Assembly: GCA_903834515.1 (NCBI GenBank)
Contig: CAILJM010000011.1
Span: forward strand, 123,732 to 187,731
DNA: 64,000 nt
Reading direction: 5' to 3'
Source: an uncultured Actinomycetes bacterium
GTDB taxonomy: Bacteria > Actinomycetota > Actinomycetes > Nanopelagicales > Nanopelagicaceae
The translations under genes were made by a program, and so were the position numbers. This document shows, piece by piece, positions 44,219 to 54,584 of this stretch; position 1 is the stretch's first letter, and the number at the start of each line of letters is the position of its first letter. Below the pieces are notes generated by a model that worked only from the letters and a program-made list of their open reading frames with translations, did not search any database and was not told the DNA's origin.

Positions 44219-45499
44219 ATGGCAATACCATTACTCACTCCTCGAAATGGCACTCCCACATTAATTGTTGATGATGAGGGGCTTGCGAATGCAATAAATG
44301 AACTTGCGCAAGGTGAAGGTCCACTTGCCATCGATGCCGAGCGAGCATCTGGTTATAAGTACAGCCAACGTGCCTATCTTATTCAAATCTATCGACGTGG
44401 CGGCGGCCTGCATCTCATAGATCCTATCTCCGCAAATAATCCTCAAACCTGGCAACTTCTTGATCAGAAATTTAAAGAGTGTGAGTGGGTTATTCATGCC
44501 AGCACACAAGATTTACCCTGCTTGCGTGAACTCGGTATTTCTCCTACAAAACTCTTTGATACTGAACTGGGCGGAAGAATTGCCGGCTGTGAACGTGTGG
44601 GGCTTGGCGCGCTCGCAGAGAGTCTGCTAGATCTTCAACTTGCAAAAGAGCACAGTGCAGTTGATTGGTCGCAGCGACCATTAAAAGAAGAGTGGCTAGT
44701 TTACGCAGCCCTTGATGTTGATGTTCTTTTAGATCTGCGTGATGCGATGGAGGAGCTACTCTCTTCACGAGGTTATCTCGACTACGCCCGTGAAGATTTC
44801 GCAGCGATCTTGGCCTCCCCAGGTTCGAGCGCTAAACGCGATCCGTGGCGAAAAACTTCAGGTATGCACAAAATAAGAGATCGCATGACCTTAGCGATCG
44901 TTCGGGAGCTGTGGCTAGCTCGCGATGAGTATGCTCGCAAAATTGACGTAGCGCCTGGGCGAATATTTAACGACGATGCCTTGGTTGAAATCGCCACCAA
45001 GCGTCCGCTCACCATTGACCTATTCACAAAAATTATTTCTCGTCGATCTCGAGCACTTGATCAACCCATCCCGGAATGGTTCGACCGCTACCGACGAACA
45101 CTTGCACTCGGCAAGGATGAACTCCCTGAACTTCGACTCCCCTCAACTGGCTTGCCTCCTCAAAAATTGTGGCGTGATAGAAATCCACTGGGGTATGCAA
45201 GGCTCACTCATGCTCGGGCTGCAGTAATGGAGCGAGCGCAAGAACTTGGAATGCCCGCTGAGAATCTCATCTCCCCTGAGGCCGTTCGACAGGCTATGTG
45301 GAGCAACCCACCTGAAGGTGCCGGTCTCGCGTATATAGAGGAGAAGTTGCAGGAAGCTGGCGCTAGAAGCTGGCAGATCGAACATGTCGCCTCCGAACTC
45401 ATTGAACCTCTCTACGAGAGCGAGCCCCTGCCGCCGCCTCTTCCAGACCCCTTGCCAGACCCGGAGAAGGAATCAGTGGATCCGATCCAGGATAATTGA
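44219..45499 (+). CDS. rnd: ribonuclease D
   Basis: This is a 426-residue DEDD-type 3'-5' exoribonuclease. Exo I is LAIDAERASG (residues about 37-46), Exo II WVIHASTQDLPCL (about 90-102), and Exo III YAALDVDVLLDL (about 161-172). An HRDC domain follows (about 215-295), then an additional C-terminal helical region and a Pro/Asp-rich tail. It trims tRNA 3' ends and other RNAs. The gap to DUF3000 is 15 bp and has no SD. TACCTT lies 8 nt before the ATG, so a separate promoter is uncertain. Confidence 0.92.
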   Translation: MAIPLLTPRNGTPTLIVDDEGLANAINELAQGEGPLAIDAERASGYKYSQRAYLIQIYRRGGGLHLIDPISANNPQTWQLLDQKFKECEWVIHASTQDLPCLRELGISPTKLFDTELGGRIAGCERVGLGALAESLLDLQLAKEHSAVDWSQRPLKEEWLVYAALDVDVLLDLRDAMEELLSSRGYLDYAREDFAAILASPGSSAKRDPWRKTSGMHKIRDRMTLAIVRELWLARDEYARKIDVAPGRIFNDDALVEIATKRPLTIDLFTKIISRRSRALDQPIPEWFDRYRRTLALGKDELPELRLPSTGLPPQKLWRDRNPLGYARLTHARAAVMERAQELGMPAENLISPEAVRQAMWSNPPEGAGLAYIEEKLQEAGARSWQIEHVASELIEPLYESEPLPPPLPDPLPDPEKESVDPIQDN

Positions 45500-45553
45500 A
45501 GCTAGTTGAGGTTACTTGAGGGCAGCTTGGTTCAATTGAGGGCGAGTGAGAAG

Positions 45554-45581
45554 AATTACGCAACGTTCGAGTTGCGTAATT
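45554..45581. promoter_or_regulatory. 11-bp inverted repeat at the efeU promoter
   Basis: AATTACGCAAC (45554-45564), 6 nt, GTTGCGTAATT (45571-45581), a perfect repeat. With the transcript starting at GTG 45608, it spans about -54 to -27 and covers the -35 region. No T-run follows, so an operator is more likely than a terminator. Confidence 0.6.
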
Positions 45582-45595
45582 ATGGAGATCAGCTT

Positions 45596-45601
45596 TAGGC
45601 T
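45596..45601 (+). promoter_or_regulatory. -10 element, leaderless efeU
   Basis: TAGGCT, then TCAGAG (6 nt), then the GTG at 45608. Confidence 0.7.
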
Positions 45602-45607
45602 TCAGAG

Positions 45608-46486
45608 GTGTTGAGCACCTTTCTGATCGCCCTACGTGAAGGCCTTGAGGCCTCGCTGATTGTCTCGATCCTTGTTGCCTATCTGGCAAAGACGCAGCGG
45701 GCTAACCTCACTCGATTTATCTGGATCGGAGTAGGCGGCGCCGTCCTCCTGAGCTTCGGCTTAGGCGCATTTCTCTCATTCACAAGCACTAACCTCTCGG
45801 TTCGCGGTGAAGAACTCTTCGCTGGCATTACCTCTGTCGCCTCTGTCGCCTTTGTGACGACGATGGTCTTCTGGATGAAACGAACTGCCCGTGGATTAGG
45901 AAAAGAGTTGGCAGAGCGGGTTGAAGGAGCCCTTCCCCTAGGTGGTTTAGCCTTGATCGCCACTGCGTTCTTCGCAGTTGCTCGTGAGGGGTTAGAGACC
46001 GCGCTCTTTATCTACGCAAACTTCCGGACAGTTGGTTCTAATACCGCGCCATCGCTTGGCTTAATCCTAGGATTAATCACTGCAATCACGCTTGGTGCGC
46101 TGATCTACAATAAAACAGTAAAGATCAACCTCGGCAAGTTCTTTACAGTCACAGGTTACGGTCTGATCACCGTCGCTGCCGGAGTCCTCTCTCATGCCGT
46201 CTTTGAGTTCCAAAGCCGTGGCAATCTTCCCGGCGCATCTCACTTTGCCTGGGACTTTGCATTGAACTCTGCTTCGAATTCTGGATCGAAATCTGGCAAT
46301 GGTTCAAACTTTGCCTGGTCCCTCATCGATGGCAGCATTGGAATCGCCCCAACGATGACCTGGCTCCAGCTCGTGATCTGGGCCTGCTACCTCCTCGCTG
46401 TAATCGCGCTTTATCGCCGTCCATCGAAGTTTCATCAGGGCGCTCAAGCTGGTCATTCTGCTCAACCCGTAAAAGCCAATTCCTGA
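45608..46486 (+). CDS. efeU: FTR1 family iron permease (EfeU-like)
   Basis: The 292-residue protein has about seven membrane segments and two REGLE motifs: ALREGLEASLIV (residues about 8-19) and VAREGLETALFI (about 123-134). These are the paired iron-binding helices of FTR1/EfeU. It should import ferrous/ferric iron. The usual partners efeO and efeB are not adjacent. A perfect inverted repeat covers its promoter, so it is probably repressed. It starts with GTG TTG. Confidence 0.88.
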   Translation: MLSTFLIALREGLEASLIVSILVAYLAKTQRANLTRFIWIGVGGAVLLSFGLGAFLSFTSTNLSVRGEELFAGITSVASVAFVTTMVFWMKRTARGLGKELAERVEGALPLGGLALIATAFFAVAREGLETALFIYANFRTVGSNTAPSLGLILGLITAITLGALIYNKTVKINLGKFFTVTGYGLITVAAGVLSHAVFEFQSRGNLPGASHFAWDFALNSASNSGSKSGNGSNFAWSLIDGSIGIAPTMTWLQLVIWACYLLAVIALYRRPSKFHQGAQAGHSAQPVKANS

Positions 46487-46491
46487 GCAAC

Positions 46492-46518
46492 CTCAGCGAC
46501 CTCAGCGACCTCAGCGAC
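46492..46518. repeat. 9-bp tandem repeat x3
   Basis: Three perfect copies of CTCAGCGAC begin 6 bp after the efeU stop. No hairpin or T-run is associated. Confidence 0.95.
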
Positions 46519-46633
46519 TCTTGCTCAGTAGTTCACAAATAACCTACTCACGAGTAACCTCTTCTGTGTAGGCCTGGGCCGATCCGCACACTGCCGATCT
46601 TGCCGTCAAGGCCGCAGTGAAGGGTCGAGTCGC

Positions 46634-47830
46634 GTGGAGTTAAATCGAGTTGTGCTCGTAGATGCAGTGAGATCCCCCTTCGGCAAAGCCGGGAGTCTCT
46701 ACCTAGGAACCCGAGCAGATGACATTATGGTCCGAGTTCTCCGAGGACTTCTAGAACGAAATCCCCAACTTCCGCTCGCATCAATCGATGATGTGGCGAT
46801 CGCTGCTGCATCCCAGAGCGGTGATCAAGGAATGAATATCGGAAGAAGCGCATCGCTTCTCGCAGGGATTCCTAATACCGTCCCTGGCTATTCCATCGAT
46901 CGTTGGTGCGCAGGGGCGATGACTGCAGTAACTACGCTCTCAGGAGCGATCGCAATGGGCGCATATGACATCGCCATCGCAGGTGGCGTCGAACATATGG
47001 GCAATCACCCTATGGGCGAATTAATGGATCCAAATCCTCGATACCTCGCAGAAAAGCTGGTCGATGCAGATGCGCTGGCGATGGGTAACACCGCTGAACG
47101 ACTCCACGACAAATTCCCACATCTCACAAAGGAACGCGCTGATGCATATGCGCTCGCCTCACAACAGAAAACTGCCAGAGCCTACGAAGTAGGAGAGATT
47201 CAACGCGATTTAATTCCGGTAGCAATTCGAAATCCAGAACTTGGCTATGGGATTGCAACAACGGATGAACCTCCTCGTCCGGGCACAACGATGGAGGCGC
47301 TTGCTGGACTGAAGACACCTTTTCGCGCGGCTGGTCGAGTTACTCCTGGAAATGCTGCAGGTCTTAACGATGGTGCAACGGCAGCGATTCTCGCGAGCGA
47401 AAAGATGGCAACTCAATTAGCTCTTCCTATCAAGGCAATACTTGTGAGTTTCGCCTTTGCTGGTGTTGAACCAGAGATCATGGGCTACGGTCCAGTTCCA
47501 TCAACGATCAAAGCGCTCGCTAAAGCTGGCTTAAAAATCGAAGATATCGGTCTGTTCGAGGTCAACGAAGCTTTTGCTATTCAAGTCCTCTCCTTCCTCG
47601 ATTATTTTGGAATCGCTGATGACGATCCCCGCGTAAATATTCACGGCGGTGCAATTGCGGTAGGTCATCCACTCGCATCTTCTGGTATTCGGTTAATGCT
47701 TAACTTGGCACGAGGATTCGAACTTCACCCAGAGGTGAGATATGGATTAACGACGATGTGCATCGGCCTTGGAATGGGCGGAACCGTCATATGGGAGAAC
47801 CCACACTTTACTGGAAAGGTCTCAGCATGA
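46634..47830 (+). CDS. fadA: acetyl-CoA acyltransferase (thiolase, FadA)
   Basis: The 398-residue thiolase has an active-site Cys in DRWCAGAMTAV (about residue 90), then NEAFAIQ, GGAIAVGHPLASSGIR (catalytic His) and CIGLGMGG (second Cys) near the C terminus. It cleaves 3-ketoacyl-CoA. It starts with GTG, with GAAGGG about 10 nt upstream. It overlaps fadB by 4 bases (ATGA), so the two subunits of the beta-oxidation complex are coupled. Upstream 46519-46633 holds no other gene that I can see. Confidence 0.93.
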   Translation: MELNRVVLVDAVRSPFGKAGSLYLGTRADDIMVRVLRGLLERNPQLPLASIDDVAIAAASQSGDQGMNIGRSASLLAGIPNTVPGYSIDRWCAGAMTAVTTLSGAIAMGAYDIAIAGGVEHMGNHPMGELMDPNPRYLAEKLVDADALAMGNTAERLHDKFPHLTKERADAYALASQQKTARAYEVGEIQRDLIPVAIRNPELGYGIATTDEPPRPGTTMEALAGLKTPFRAAGRVTPGNAAGLNDGATAAILASEKMATQLALPIKAILVSFAFAGVEPEIMGYGPVPSTIKALAKAGLKIEDIGLFEVNEAFAIQVLSFLDYFGIADDDPRVNIHGGAIAVGHPLASSGIRLMLNLARGFELHPEVRYGLTTMCIGLGMGGTVIWENPHFTGKVSA

Positions 47831-49956
47831 GCCTCGACGCAACATCGCCACAAGTAACTTTGCCTGAAGGCGCCCCCGAAGAAGTCGTCACTCACTCACT
47901 TCTACGCGAAGTTGATCTGCGTGCATTTGGATTCAGCGGAACGCTTGCACTTATCACTCTCGATAACGGGATGGATCACAATCGTCCAAATACCCTTGGT
48001 CCAAAGACATTGATAGAACTTAATGAACGAATCAGCCAGGCGGAAGAGAGTTCTGCCTCTGCAATTGCAATAACCGGAAAGCCCTTTATCTTCGCAGCTG
48101 GAGCGGACCTATCAGCTCTCTCCTTCCTGGCCGATCGCGATCAAGCTCTCGCAATCGGAAAGCTAGGCCATGATGTATTGCGCCGTCTGCATGAGATTAA
48201 GAAACCAACCTTCGCCTTGATCAATGGACTCGCACTTGGTGGTGGACTCGAAATTGGCTTGCATTGCGATTATCGAACCATCAGTTCAACCGCATTTACG
48301 GCACTTCCAGAAGTCTTCCTCGGTCTTGTGCCCGGCTGGGGTGGGGCGACAATTCTTCCCCAATTAATTGGCCCCGAGAAGGCTGTCCAAGTCATCATGG
48401 TCAATGCGCTCAATAACAACACAATGCTCAAAGCAAAAGAGGCGGAAGCACTCGGCATTGTGGACGCACTCTTTGAACCAGCTGATTTTCTAGAGAAATC
48501 AGTGAAATTCATCGCTGATGTTCTCAATGGAAAGCGGACGATTGAGCGTATTGATCACACACGGGATTCACTCTCTTGGGATCGCGCCATCCTCACCGCA
48601 GAAGCTGCGATGAAAAAGAAGTACGGCAAAGCAAAGATCGCTTCACCACAAAAAGCCATGGAATTAATTGCGGGAGCGAGAACTTCATCGCGGGATCAGG
48701 GATTCGCAGCAGAAGATATCGCCTTGACTGATTTGGTCATGGCCGATCCGCTACGCGCCTCGCTCTATGCCTTTAACTTAATCCAGAAGAAGCGAAAGAA
48801 GGTCGATGGGGCGCCAAAGGCAGCCTTAGCCCGTAAAGTGAGTAAGGTCGGAGTTGTCGGCGCCGGTTTAATGGCATCTCAACTCGCTTTGATAATTCTA
48901 AGGAATCTCAAGGTTCCAGTTGTCATCACTGATCTTGATCAAGAGCGAGTTGATAAAGGAATTGCCTACATCAACTCTGAAATAACAAAGCTCGTGGAGA
49001 AGCGACGGATCACTCCAGAGAGTGCAATGCGTTTATCGGGCCTCATTACAGGTTCGACAGATAAGTCGATCTATGCCGGCTGCGATTTTGTTATTGAGGC
49101 TATCTTCGAAGAACTTTCACTCAAGCAATCACTCTTCCGCGAACTTGAAGGCATCGTATCCCCTGAGTGCATTTTGGCCACGAATACCTCTTCTCTCTCT
49201 GTAACCAAAATGTCTGAGAATTTACAACACCCAGAGAGGGTTATTGGTTTTCACTTCTTTAACCCAGTCGCCGTAATGCCACTGCTAGAAATTGCTCGGA
49301 CTTCGGCTACTGATGACGCGACCACAGCAACTGCTGTTGCGATAGGTAAAGAACTTAAGAAGACCATGGTCATTGTCAAGGACTCCCCTGCCTTTGTCGT
49401 CAACCGCTTGCTCACGCGCTTCATGGGTGAGATAACCGATGCAATCGATGAGGGAACTGCGCCAGAGATTGCGGATTCTGCGATGGACTCATTAGGCCTT
49501 CCAATGTCCTCGCTGCAATTGCTTGGATTAGTGGGACCTGGGGTTGCTCTCCATGTTGCCGAGACCCTTCATGGCGAACTTGGCGAGCGATACAAAATCT
49601 CACCAACTATGCAGGCATTTGTTTCTCATGGAGTTCGTACTTTCTACACCAAAGATGAAGACGGTAAGCAGATTGTTAATCCTGCCGCTCTTTCCCTTAT
49701 TCACAAGGGTGACTCTCCATCTACGGTCGAGCAAGTTCGAGCCCGCGCTCTCAATGCACTCGCAGAAGAGGCAAGGATGATGCTCGATGAAGGAGTCGTT
49801 GCAACACCGTCAGAGATCGACCTCTGCATGATCCTTGGCTGCGGATGGCCATTACATCTCGGCGGGATACTGCCTTACTTGGATCGAGAGGGCGTTAGTG
49901 AGAGCGTGACTGGTGCGCGCTTCCATCCGGCTGGAGTGGCGTCACTTCCCCAGTAA
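47827..49956 (+). CDS. fadB: fatty acid oxidation multifunctional protein (enoyl-CoA hydratase/3-hydroxyacyl-CoA dehydrogenase)
   Basis: The 709-residue protein has an N-terminal crotonase domain (about 1-300, [20 protein letters not shown]). The NAD domain follows (about 340-520), with [28 protein letters not shown] and [15 protein letters not shown], and then C-terminal dehydrogenase domains. It hydrates enoyl-CoA and oxidises 3-hydroxyacyl-CoA. ATG 47827 overlaps the fadA stop and has GGAAAGG upstream. Its 3' end overlaps the convergent dxs gene by 62 bp. Confidence 0.93.
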   Translation: MSLDATSPQVTLPEGAPEEVVTHSLLREVDLRAFGFSGTLALITLDNGMDHNRPNTLGPKTLIELNERISQAEESSASAIAITGKPFIFAAGADLSALSFLADRDQALAIGKLGHDVLRRLHEIKKPTFALINGLALGGGLEIGLHCDYRTISSTAFTALPEVFLGLVPGWGGATILPQLIGPEKAVQVIMVNALNNNTMLKAKEAEALGIVDALFEPADFLEKSVKFIADVLNGKRTIERIDHTRDSLSWDRAILTAEAAMKKKYGKAKIASPQKAMELIAGARTSSRDQGFAAEDIALTDLVMADPLRASLYAFNLIQKKRKKVDGAPKAALARKVSKVGVVGAGLMASQLALIILRNLKVPVVITDLDQERVDKGIAYINSEITKLVEKRRITPESAMRLSGLITGSTDKSIYAGCDFVIEAIFEELSLKQSLFRELEGIVSPECILATNTSSLSVTKMSENLQHPERVIGFHFFNPVAVMPLLEIARTSATDDATTATAVAIGKELKKTMVIVKDSPAFVVNRLLTRFMGEITDAIDEGTAPEIADSAMDSLGLPMSSLQLLGLVGPGVALHVAETLHGELGERYKISPTMQAFVSHGVRTFYTKDEDGKQIVNPAALSLIHKGDSPSTVEQVRARALNALAEEARMMLDEGVVATPSEIDLCMILGCGWPLHLGGILPYLDREGVSESVTGARFHPAGVASLPQ

Positions 49957-51832
49957 GTGAATCTGAAGCACTCGTTGAGCTCCACCCTACGAGTGAACGC
50001 GTGATGCTCTGAACGGTGATGCCAATTTCACTAAAAATCTCTGCCCGCTTGGCATGTTCGAAGAATTCAAGTGGCACTCCAATAGAGTGAACTGGAATAT
50101 CAAGATCGTGCTCGCGGAAGAGCTCAGAGATCGTGCTCGCAATTCCGCCATGTTCAATTCCATCTTCTAATACAACAACGCTCTTATACCTACCTGCCAT
50201 CGAAACGAGCGAGACGGGAAGCGGCTTTACCCAGCGAAGATCGATCACAGTCACGCCGACTCCCTCGCGATAAGCCTGGCCGGCAGCTTCAACGGCAATA
50301 TTTGCCAACGCCCCAACACTTACAAAGAGAATATCTGCGCTCTCACCACGATAAAGAACATCGATTCCTTCGCGTCGTTCAAATGCAGGGATATCGGCGA
50401 TGACGGCACCCTTGGGGAAACGAAGAAGTGTTGGTCCGTCATTAATATTGGTCGCTTCGCGCAAAAGCTCACGCAACCTTGCACCATCTCGTGGCGCAGC
50501 GACACGAAGGCCAGGAACAATTCCTGATAGCGCAAGATCCCAAATTCCATTGTGAGATGGACCGTCATCTCCTGTTACACCAGCGCGATCTAAGACAAAG
50601 GTAACTCCGGCATTGTGAAGGGCGACATCAAGAAGTAATTGATCAAATGCTCGGTTGAGGAAGGTCGAATAGACCGCTACAACAGGGTGCAGCCCGGCAA
50701 ATGCCATACCCGCAGCGGATGCGGCAGCGTGCTGTTCTGCAATTCCTACATCGAATGTTCGATCGGGAAAGGCCTTCTGGAATCGATCAAGGCCAGTTGG
50801 CCCGAGCATCGCCGCAGTGATTGCTACGAGATCTGGACGTTCACTTCCAATCTCGACGAGCTCTTGCGAAAAGATTGAGGTCCACGAGGTTGCAGACTTG
50901 GAAAGAGGTTGGCCAGTCTCTGGGTCAACAACGCCAACTGCATGAAATTTTTCAGCCTCATCTTGAACCGCAGGTGCATGTCCTCTTCCCTTTTCGGTGA
51001 TGACATGGACCAGGACTGGTGCGCCAAAATCTTTTGCTAGTCGAAGCGCATCCTCAATCGCTGAGATGTTATGGCCATCTACAGGGCCGATATATTTGAG
51101 GCCAAGATCTTCGAACATTCCTTGAGGTGCAACAATATCTTTAATACCCTTTTTGACGCCATGGAGCGTCTCATAGATTGGCTGTCCCACAACTGGTGTT
51201 CGCTCTAATACACCTTTACCCCAGTCCAGAAATTTCTCATATCCGCTGGTTGCTCGCAATGTTGAGAGGTAGGTCGCAACGCCACCAATTGTTGGTGAGT
51301 AACTTCGCTCGTTGTCATTGACAATAATTACGAGCGGAAGTTCATCGTTTGCTGCGATGTTATTAAGTGCCTCCCACGCCATCCCGCCAGTGAGAGCGCC
51401 ATCTCCGACCAGCGCCACAACTTTGCGATCAGTGATTTTTTGAATCTTAAATGCGCTTGCGATTCCATGTGCCCATGAGAGTGCACCGGATGCATGTGAA
51501 TTTTCTATAACATCATGTTCGGATTCACTTCGGCTTGGATAGCCCGAGATTCCGCCCTTCTGGCGAAGCTGATCAAAATCCTTGGCTCGACCGGTGAGGA
51601 TCTTATGAACGTAGCTCTGATGGCCCGTATCAAAGAGCATCACATCCTTGGGCGAATCAAAAATTCGGTGCATGGCGATCGTGAGTTCGACGACCCCGAG
51701 ATTTGGGCCTAAATGGCCTCCGGTTCGAGAAACCTTTTCAACGAGAAATGCCCGAATTTCTGTCGCTAATTCATTGAGCTCGGCATGAGTCTTCCCCTGC
51801 AAGTTGGCAGGTGAATTAATCTCTTCAAGCAT
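49895..51832 (-). CDS. dxs: 1-deoxy-D-xylulose-5-phosphate synthase
   Basis: The 645-residue thiamine enzyme makes DXP, the first step of the MEP isoprenoid pathway. Visible motifs are [19 protein letters not shown] split around residue 60, [16 protein letters not shown] (ThDP motif, about 145-160), [11 protein letters not shown], and the transketolase domain with [18 protein letters not shown]. The C-terminal tail of about 25 residues ([15 protein letters not shown] and on) goes beyond the usual end and is encoded opposite the end of fadB. It has a leaderless -10. Confidence 0.95.
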   Translation of the reverse strand: MLEEINSPANLQGKTHAELNELATEIRAFLVEKVSRTGGHLGPNLGVVELTIAMHRIFDSPKDVMLFDTGHQSYVHKILTGRAKDFDQLRQKGGISGYPSRSESEHDVIENSHASGALSWAHGIASAFKIQKITDRKVVALVGDGALTGGMAWEALNNIAANDELPLVIIVNDNERSYSPTIGGVATYLSTLRATSGYEKFLDWGKGVLERTPVVGQPIYETLHGVKKGIKDIVAPQGMFEDLGLKYIGPVDGHNISAIEDALRLAKDFGAPVLVHVITEKGRGHAPAVQDEAEKFHAVGVVDPETGQPLSKSATSWTSIFSQELVEIGSERPDLVAITAAMLGPTGLDRFQKAFPDRTFDVGIAEQHAAASAAGMAFAGLHPVVAVYSTFLNRAFDQLLLDVALHNAGVTFVLDRAGVTGDDGPSHNGIWDLALSGIVPGLRVAAPRDGARLRELLREATNINDGPTLLRFPKGAVIADIPAFERREGIDVLYRGESADILFVSVGALANIAVEAAGQAYREGVGVTVIDLRWVKPLPVSLVSMAGRYKSVVVLEDGIEHGGIASTISELFREHDLDIPVHSIGVPLEFFEHAKRAEIFSEIGITVQSITRSLVGWSSTSASDSLTGEVTPLQPDGSAHQSRSH

Positions 51833-51838
51833 GGGCTC

Positions 51839-51844
51839 AGTCTA
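51839..51844 (-). promoter_or_regulatory. -10 element, leaderless dxs
   Basis: TAGACT on the minus strand, then GAGCCC (6 nt), then the ATG at 51832. Confidence 0.7.
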
Positions 51845-51904
51845 AACCGAGAATGGCAAACTTTGCGGCTGGAATGCGAGTACTCACTCCACGCTCGAGG
51901 CGAG

Positions 51905-54562
51905 CTACTTCAAGAGTGAGCGAAGCACGTACTGCATGATGCCGCCATGACGGTAATAATCCGCCTCTCCGGGCGTATCGATGCGGACCAGCACTTCAAA
52001 ACTCTTTCCGCCTGCACTCACCTTCACGGTCCGAGGAGTCGACCCGTTGTTGAGTTCGGTGACGCCAGAGATCTCAAAACTCTCCTCGCCTGTGAGGCCT
52101 AACAGCGTTGCATTCTCGCCAGGAAGGTATTGGAGCGGCAAGACACCCATGCCAATCAAGTTGGAACGGTGGATTCGCTCAAATGATTCCGCGATAACTG
52201 CTTTAACTCCGAGGAGCGCAGTGCCTTTTGCGGCCCAATCTCGAGAAGAACCCGAGCCGTACTCCTTGCCCGCCAGAATCACGAGTGGAATTCCTTGAGC
52301 TTGATATTCCATCGATGCATCGTAAATGGTGGATTGTTCGCCATTGCGCAAGAAGTTACGAGTAAAGCCACCCGAAACATCGTTGAGAAGCAGGTTCTTA
52401 AGTCGAATGTTGGCGAAGGTGCCTCGGATCATCACTTCATGATTACCACGTCGAGATCCGTACGAGTTGAAATCAACGCGCTCGATGCCGTGTTCGGCAA
52501 GATACTTGCCAGCTGGTGAATCTGCCTTGATGTTACCGGCCGGTGAAATGTGGTCAGTTGTAATTGAATCGCCAAGCACTGCAAGCACGCGTGCACCAGC
52601 GATATCTTTGACGGGTTGTGGCTCGCGAGGCATTCCTTCAAAGTATGGAGGCTTGCGCACGTAGGTTGACTTTGGATCCCATTCAAAGGTTTTGCCAGTA
52701 GGTGTGGCAAGAGATTTCCAACGATGATCACCATCAAAGACAGTCGAGTAATCCTTCTTAAACATATCCGATGAGATTACGGAATCAATTACCGATTGGA
52801 TCTCTAATTGAGAAGGCCAAATATCCTTGAGATAAACCGGAGCACCAGTTGAATCCTCTCCAATTGGATCCTTTTCAAAATCATGATCCATAGTGCCGGT
52901 GAGCGCATATGCCACCACAAGCGGTGGCGAGGCAAGATAATTCATCTTTACATCAGGACTGATGCGACCTTCGAAATTTCGATTGCCGGAGAGCACCGCT
53001 GTCACAGAGAGATCATTCTCATTGATTGCTTTGCTGATTTCGATCGGAAGCGGTCCTGAATTTCCGATGCAGGTTACACATCCATATCCCACAAGATTAA
53101 AGCCAAGGCCTTCTAAATAAGGTGTTAAGCCAGATTTATCAAAGTAATTCGTCACAACTTTTGAGCCCGGGGCGAGCGAAGTCTTTACCCAAGGCTTTGA
53201 TGTGAGTCCCTTCTCTACCGCTTTCTTTGCAAGCAGAGCCGCGCCGATCATCACAGAAGGATTGGAGGTATTTGTGCATGAGGTGATTGAGGCAATAACG
53301 ACGGCGCCATTCTTCAACTCGGAGTTCTTGCCATTGTGGCTATAAGGGACGGCGGTAGTGGTTGTCTTCTCGGTGATATAGGAAGGGAGAATCTTTTCAA
53401 ACGATCCCTTTGCATCGGTGAGCGAGATGCGATCTTGTGGACGCTTTGGCCCAGAGATTGTTGGCACCACAGTGGATAAATCAAGTTCAATAGTCTCGGA
53501 GTAACGAGGAGCAATAGCTGGGTCGTGCCAAAGTCCATTGGTCTTCGCATACTTTTCAACGAGCTCAAGTTGTTCATCACTTCGGCCAGTCAGGCGCAGG
53601 TAGTTAAGAGTCTCATCATCGATTGGGAAGATCGCACAGGTCGATCCATACTCAGGCGCCATATTTCCAATCGCCGTGCGAGTCGCCATTGAAAGCGCAG
53701 TTACGCCCGGTCCGTAAAATTCAACGAACTTTCCAACAACACCAAGTTTGCGAAGCATCTCAGTAATTGTGAGAACGAGATCTGTCGCCGTCGTTCCTGT
53801 TGGCAGGTCACCAGCTAATTTGAAGCCAACAACGCGTGGGATCAACATAGAGACAGGCTGGCCGAGCAGGGCAGCCTCAGCTTCAATTCCGCCGACGCCC
53901 CAACCCAAGACTCCGAGTCCATTCACCATTGTTGTATGCGAATCAGTACCGACGAGAGTATCTGGATAGGCGCGCATCTCTCCATCCACATTGCGCACCA
54001 TGATGACTCGTGCAAGGAATTCAATATTTACTTGGTGAACGATTCCTGTTCCGGGTGGAACAACTTTGAATTCATCGAATGCAGTTTGACCCCAACGCAG
54101 GAATCGGTAACGCTCCTGGTTGCGGCTATATTCAATATCAGTATTTTCTTCGAAGGCGCTCTTTGTTCCAAAGACATCGGCAATCACTGAGTGATCAATG
54201 ACGAGTTCGGCGGGCGCTAACGGGTTAACTTTTGTTGGGTCTCCCCCAAGGTCAGCGATAGCTTCGCGCATCGTGGCTAAGTCGACGATGCAAGGAACTC
54301 CTGTGAAATCCTGCATGATGACTCGTGCTGGAGTGAATTGAATTTCAGTATCCGGTTCAGAGGAAGGATTCCAAGAAGCTAACGCGCTGATCTGTTCGGC
54401 GGTGATATTTGCGCCATCTTCAGTTCGAAGGAGATTCTCTAGGAGAATTTTCAAACTGTATGGGAGATCGGCCGACCCTTCGAGGGCAGTAATATCGAAG
54501 ATCTCGTAACTCTTACCTGCGACAGAGAGAGGCTTTTTAGCGTTAAAGGAGTTCTTGCTCAT
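51905..54562 (-). CDS. acnA: aconitate hydratase A
   Basis: The 885-residue aconitase converts citrate to isocitrate in the TCA cycle. Cluster ligands lie in [11 protein letters not shown] (about residue 430) and [12 protein letters not shown] (about 497-508). Other motifs are [21 protein letters not shown] split at about 205-225, and [16 protein letters not shown] (about 765-780). The 72-bp spacer to dxs shows no terminator. TAAGAT lies 7 nt before the ATG, and no SD is visible. Confidence 0.96.
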   Translation of the reverse strand: MSKNSFNAKKPLSVAGKSYEIFDITALEGSADLPYSLKILLENLLRTEDGANITAEQISALASWNPSSEPDTEIQFTPARVIMQDFTGVPCIVDLATMREAIADLGGDPTKVNPLAPAELVIDHSVIADVFGTKSAFEENTDIEYSRNQERYRFLRWGQTAFDEFKVVPPGTGIVHQVNIEFLARVIMVRNVDGEMRAYPDTLVGTDSHTTMVNGLGVLGWGVGGIEAEAALLGQPVSMLIPRVVGFKLAGDLPTGTTATDLVLTITEMLRKLGVVGKFVEFYGPGVTALSMATRTAIGNMAPEYGSTCAIFPIDDETLNYLRLTGRSDEQLELVEKYAKTNGLWHDPAIAPRYSETIELDLSTVVPTISGPKRPQDRISLTDAKGSFEKILPSYITEKTTTTAVPYSHNGKNSELKNGAVVIASITSCTNTSNPSVMIGAALLAKKAVEKGLTSKPWVKTSLAPGSKVVTNYFDKSGLTPYLEGLGFNLVGYGCVTCIGNSGPLPIEISKAINENDLSVTAVLSGNRNFEGRISPDVKMNYLASPPLVVAYALTGTMDHDFEKDPIGEDSTGAPVYLKDIWPSQLEIQSVIDSVISSDMFKKDYSTVFDGDHRWKSLATPTGKTFEWDPKSTYVRKPPYFEGMPREPQPVKDIAGARVLAVLGDSITTDHISPAGNIKADSPAGKYLAEHGIERVDFNSYGSRRGNHEVMIRGTFANIRLKNLLLNDVSGGFTRNFLRNGEQSTIYDASMEYQAQGIPLVILAGKEYGSGSSRDWAAKGTALLGVKAVIAESFERIHRSNLIGMGVLPLQYLPGENATLLGLTGEESFEISGVTELNNGSTPRTVKVSAGGKSFEVLVRIDTPGEADYYRHGGIMQYVLRSLLK

Positions 54563-54569
54563 AGCCTCA

Positions 54570-54575
54570 ATCTTA
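54570..54575 (-). promoter_or_regulatory. possible -10 element, acnA
   Basis: TAAGAT on the minus strand, 7 nt before the ATG at 54562. Confidence 0.5.
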
Positions 54576-54584
54576 GTGAAAGCA

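Noticed and set aside
44205..44219. Leaderless -10 before rnd (TACCTT)
   Set aside because: The spacing is 8 nt, outside the tight 6-7 nt pattern. rnd may simply be cotranscribed with the DUF3000 gene.
45399..45689. Minus-strand open frame across the rnd-efeU gap
   Set aside because: It overlaps the coding ends of both rnd and efeU, has no RBS, and shows no recognisable motif.
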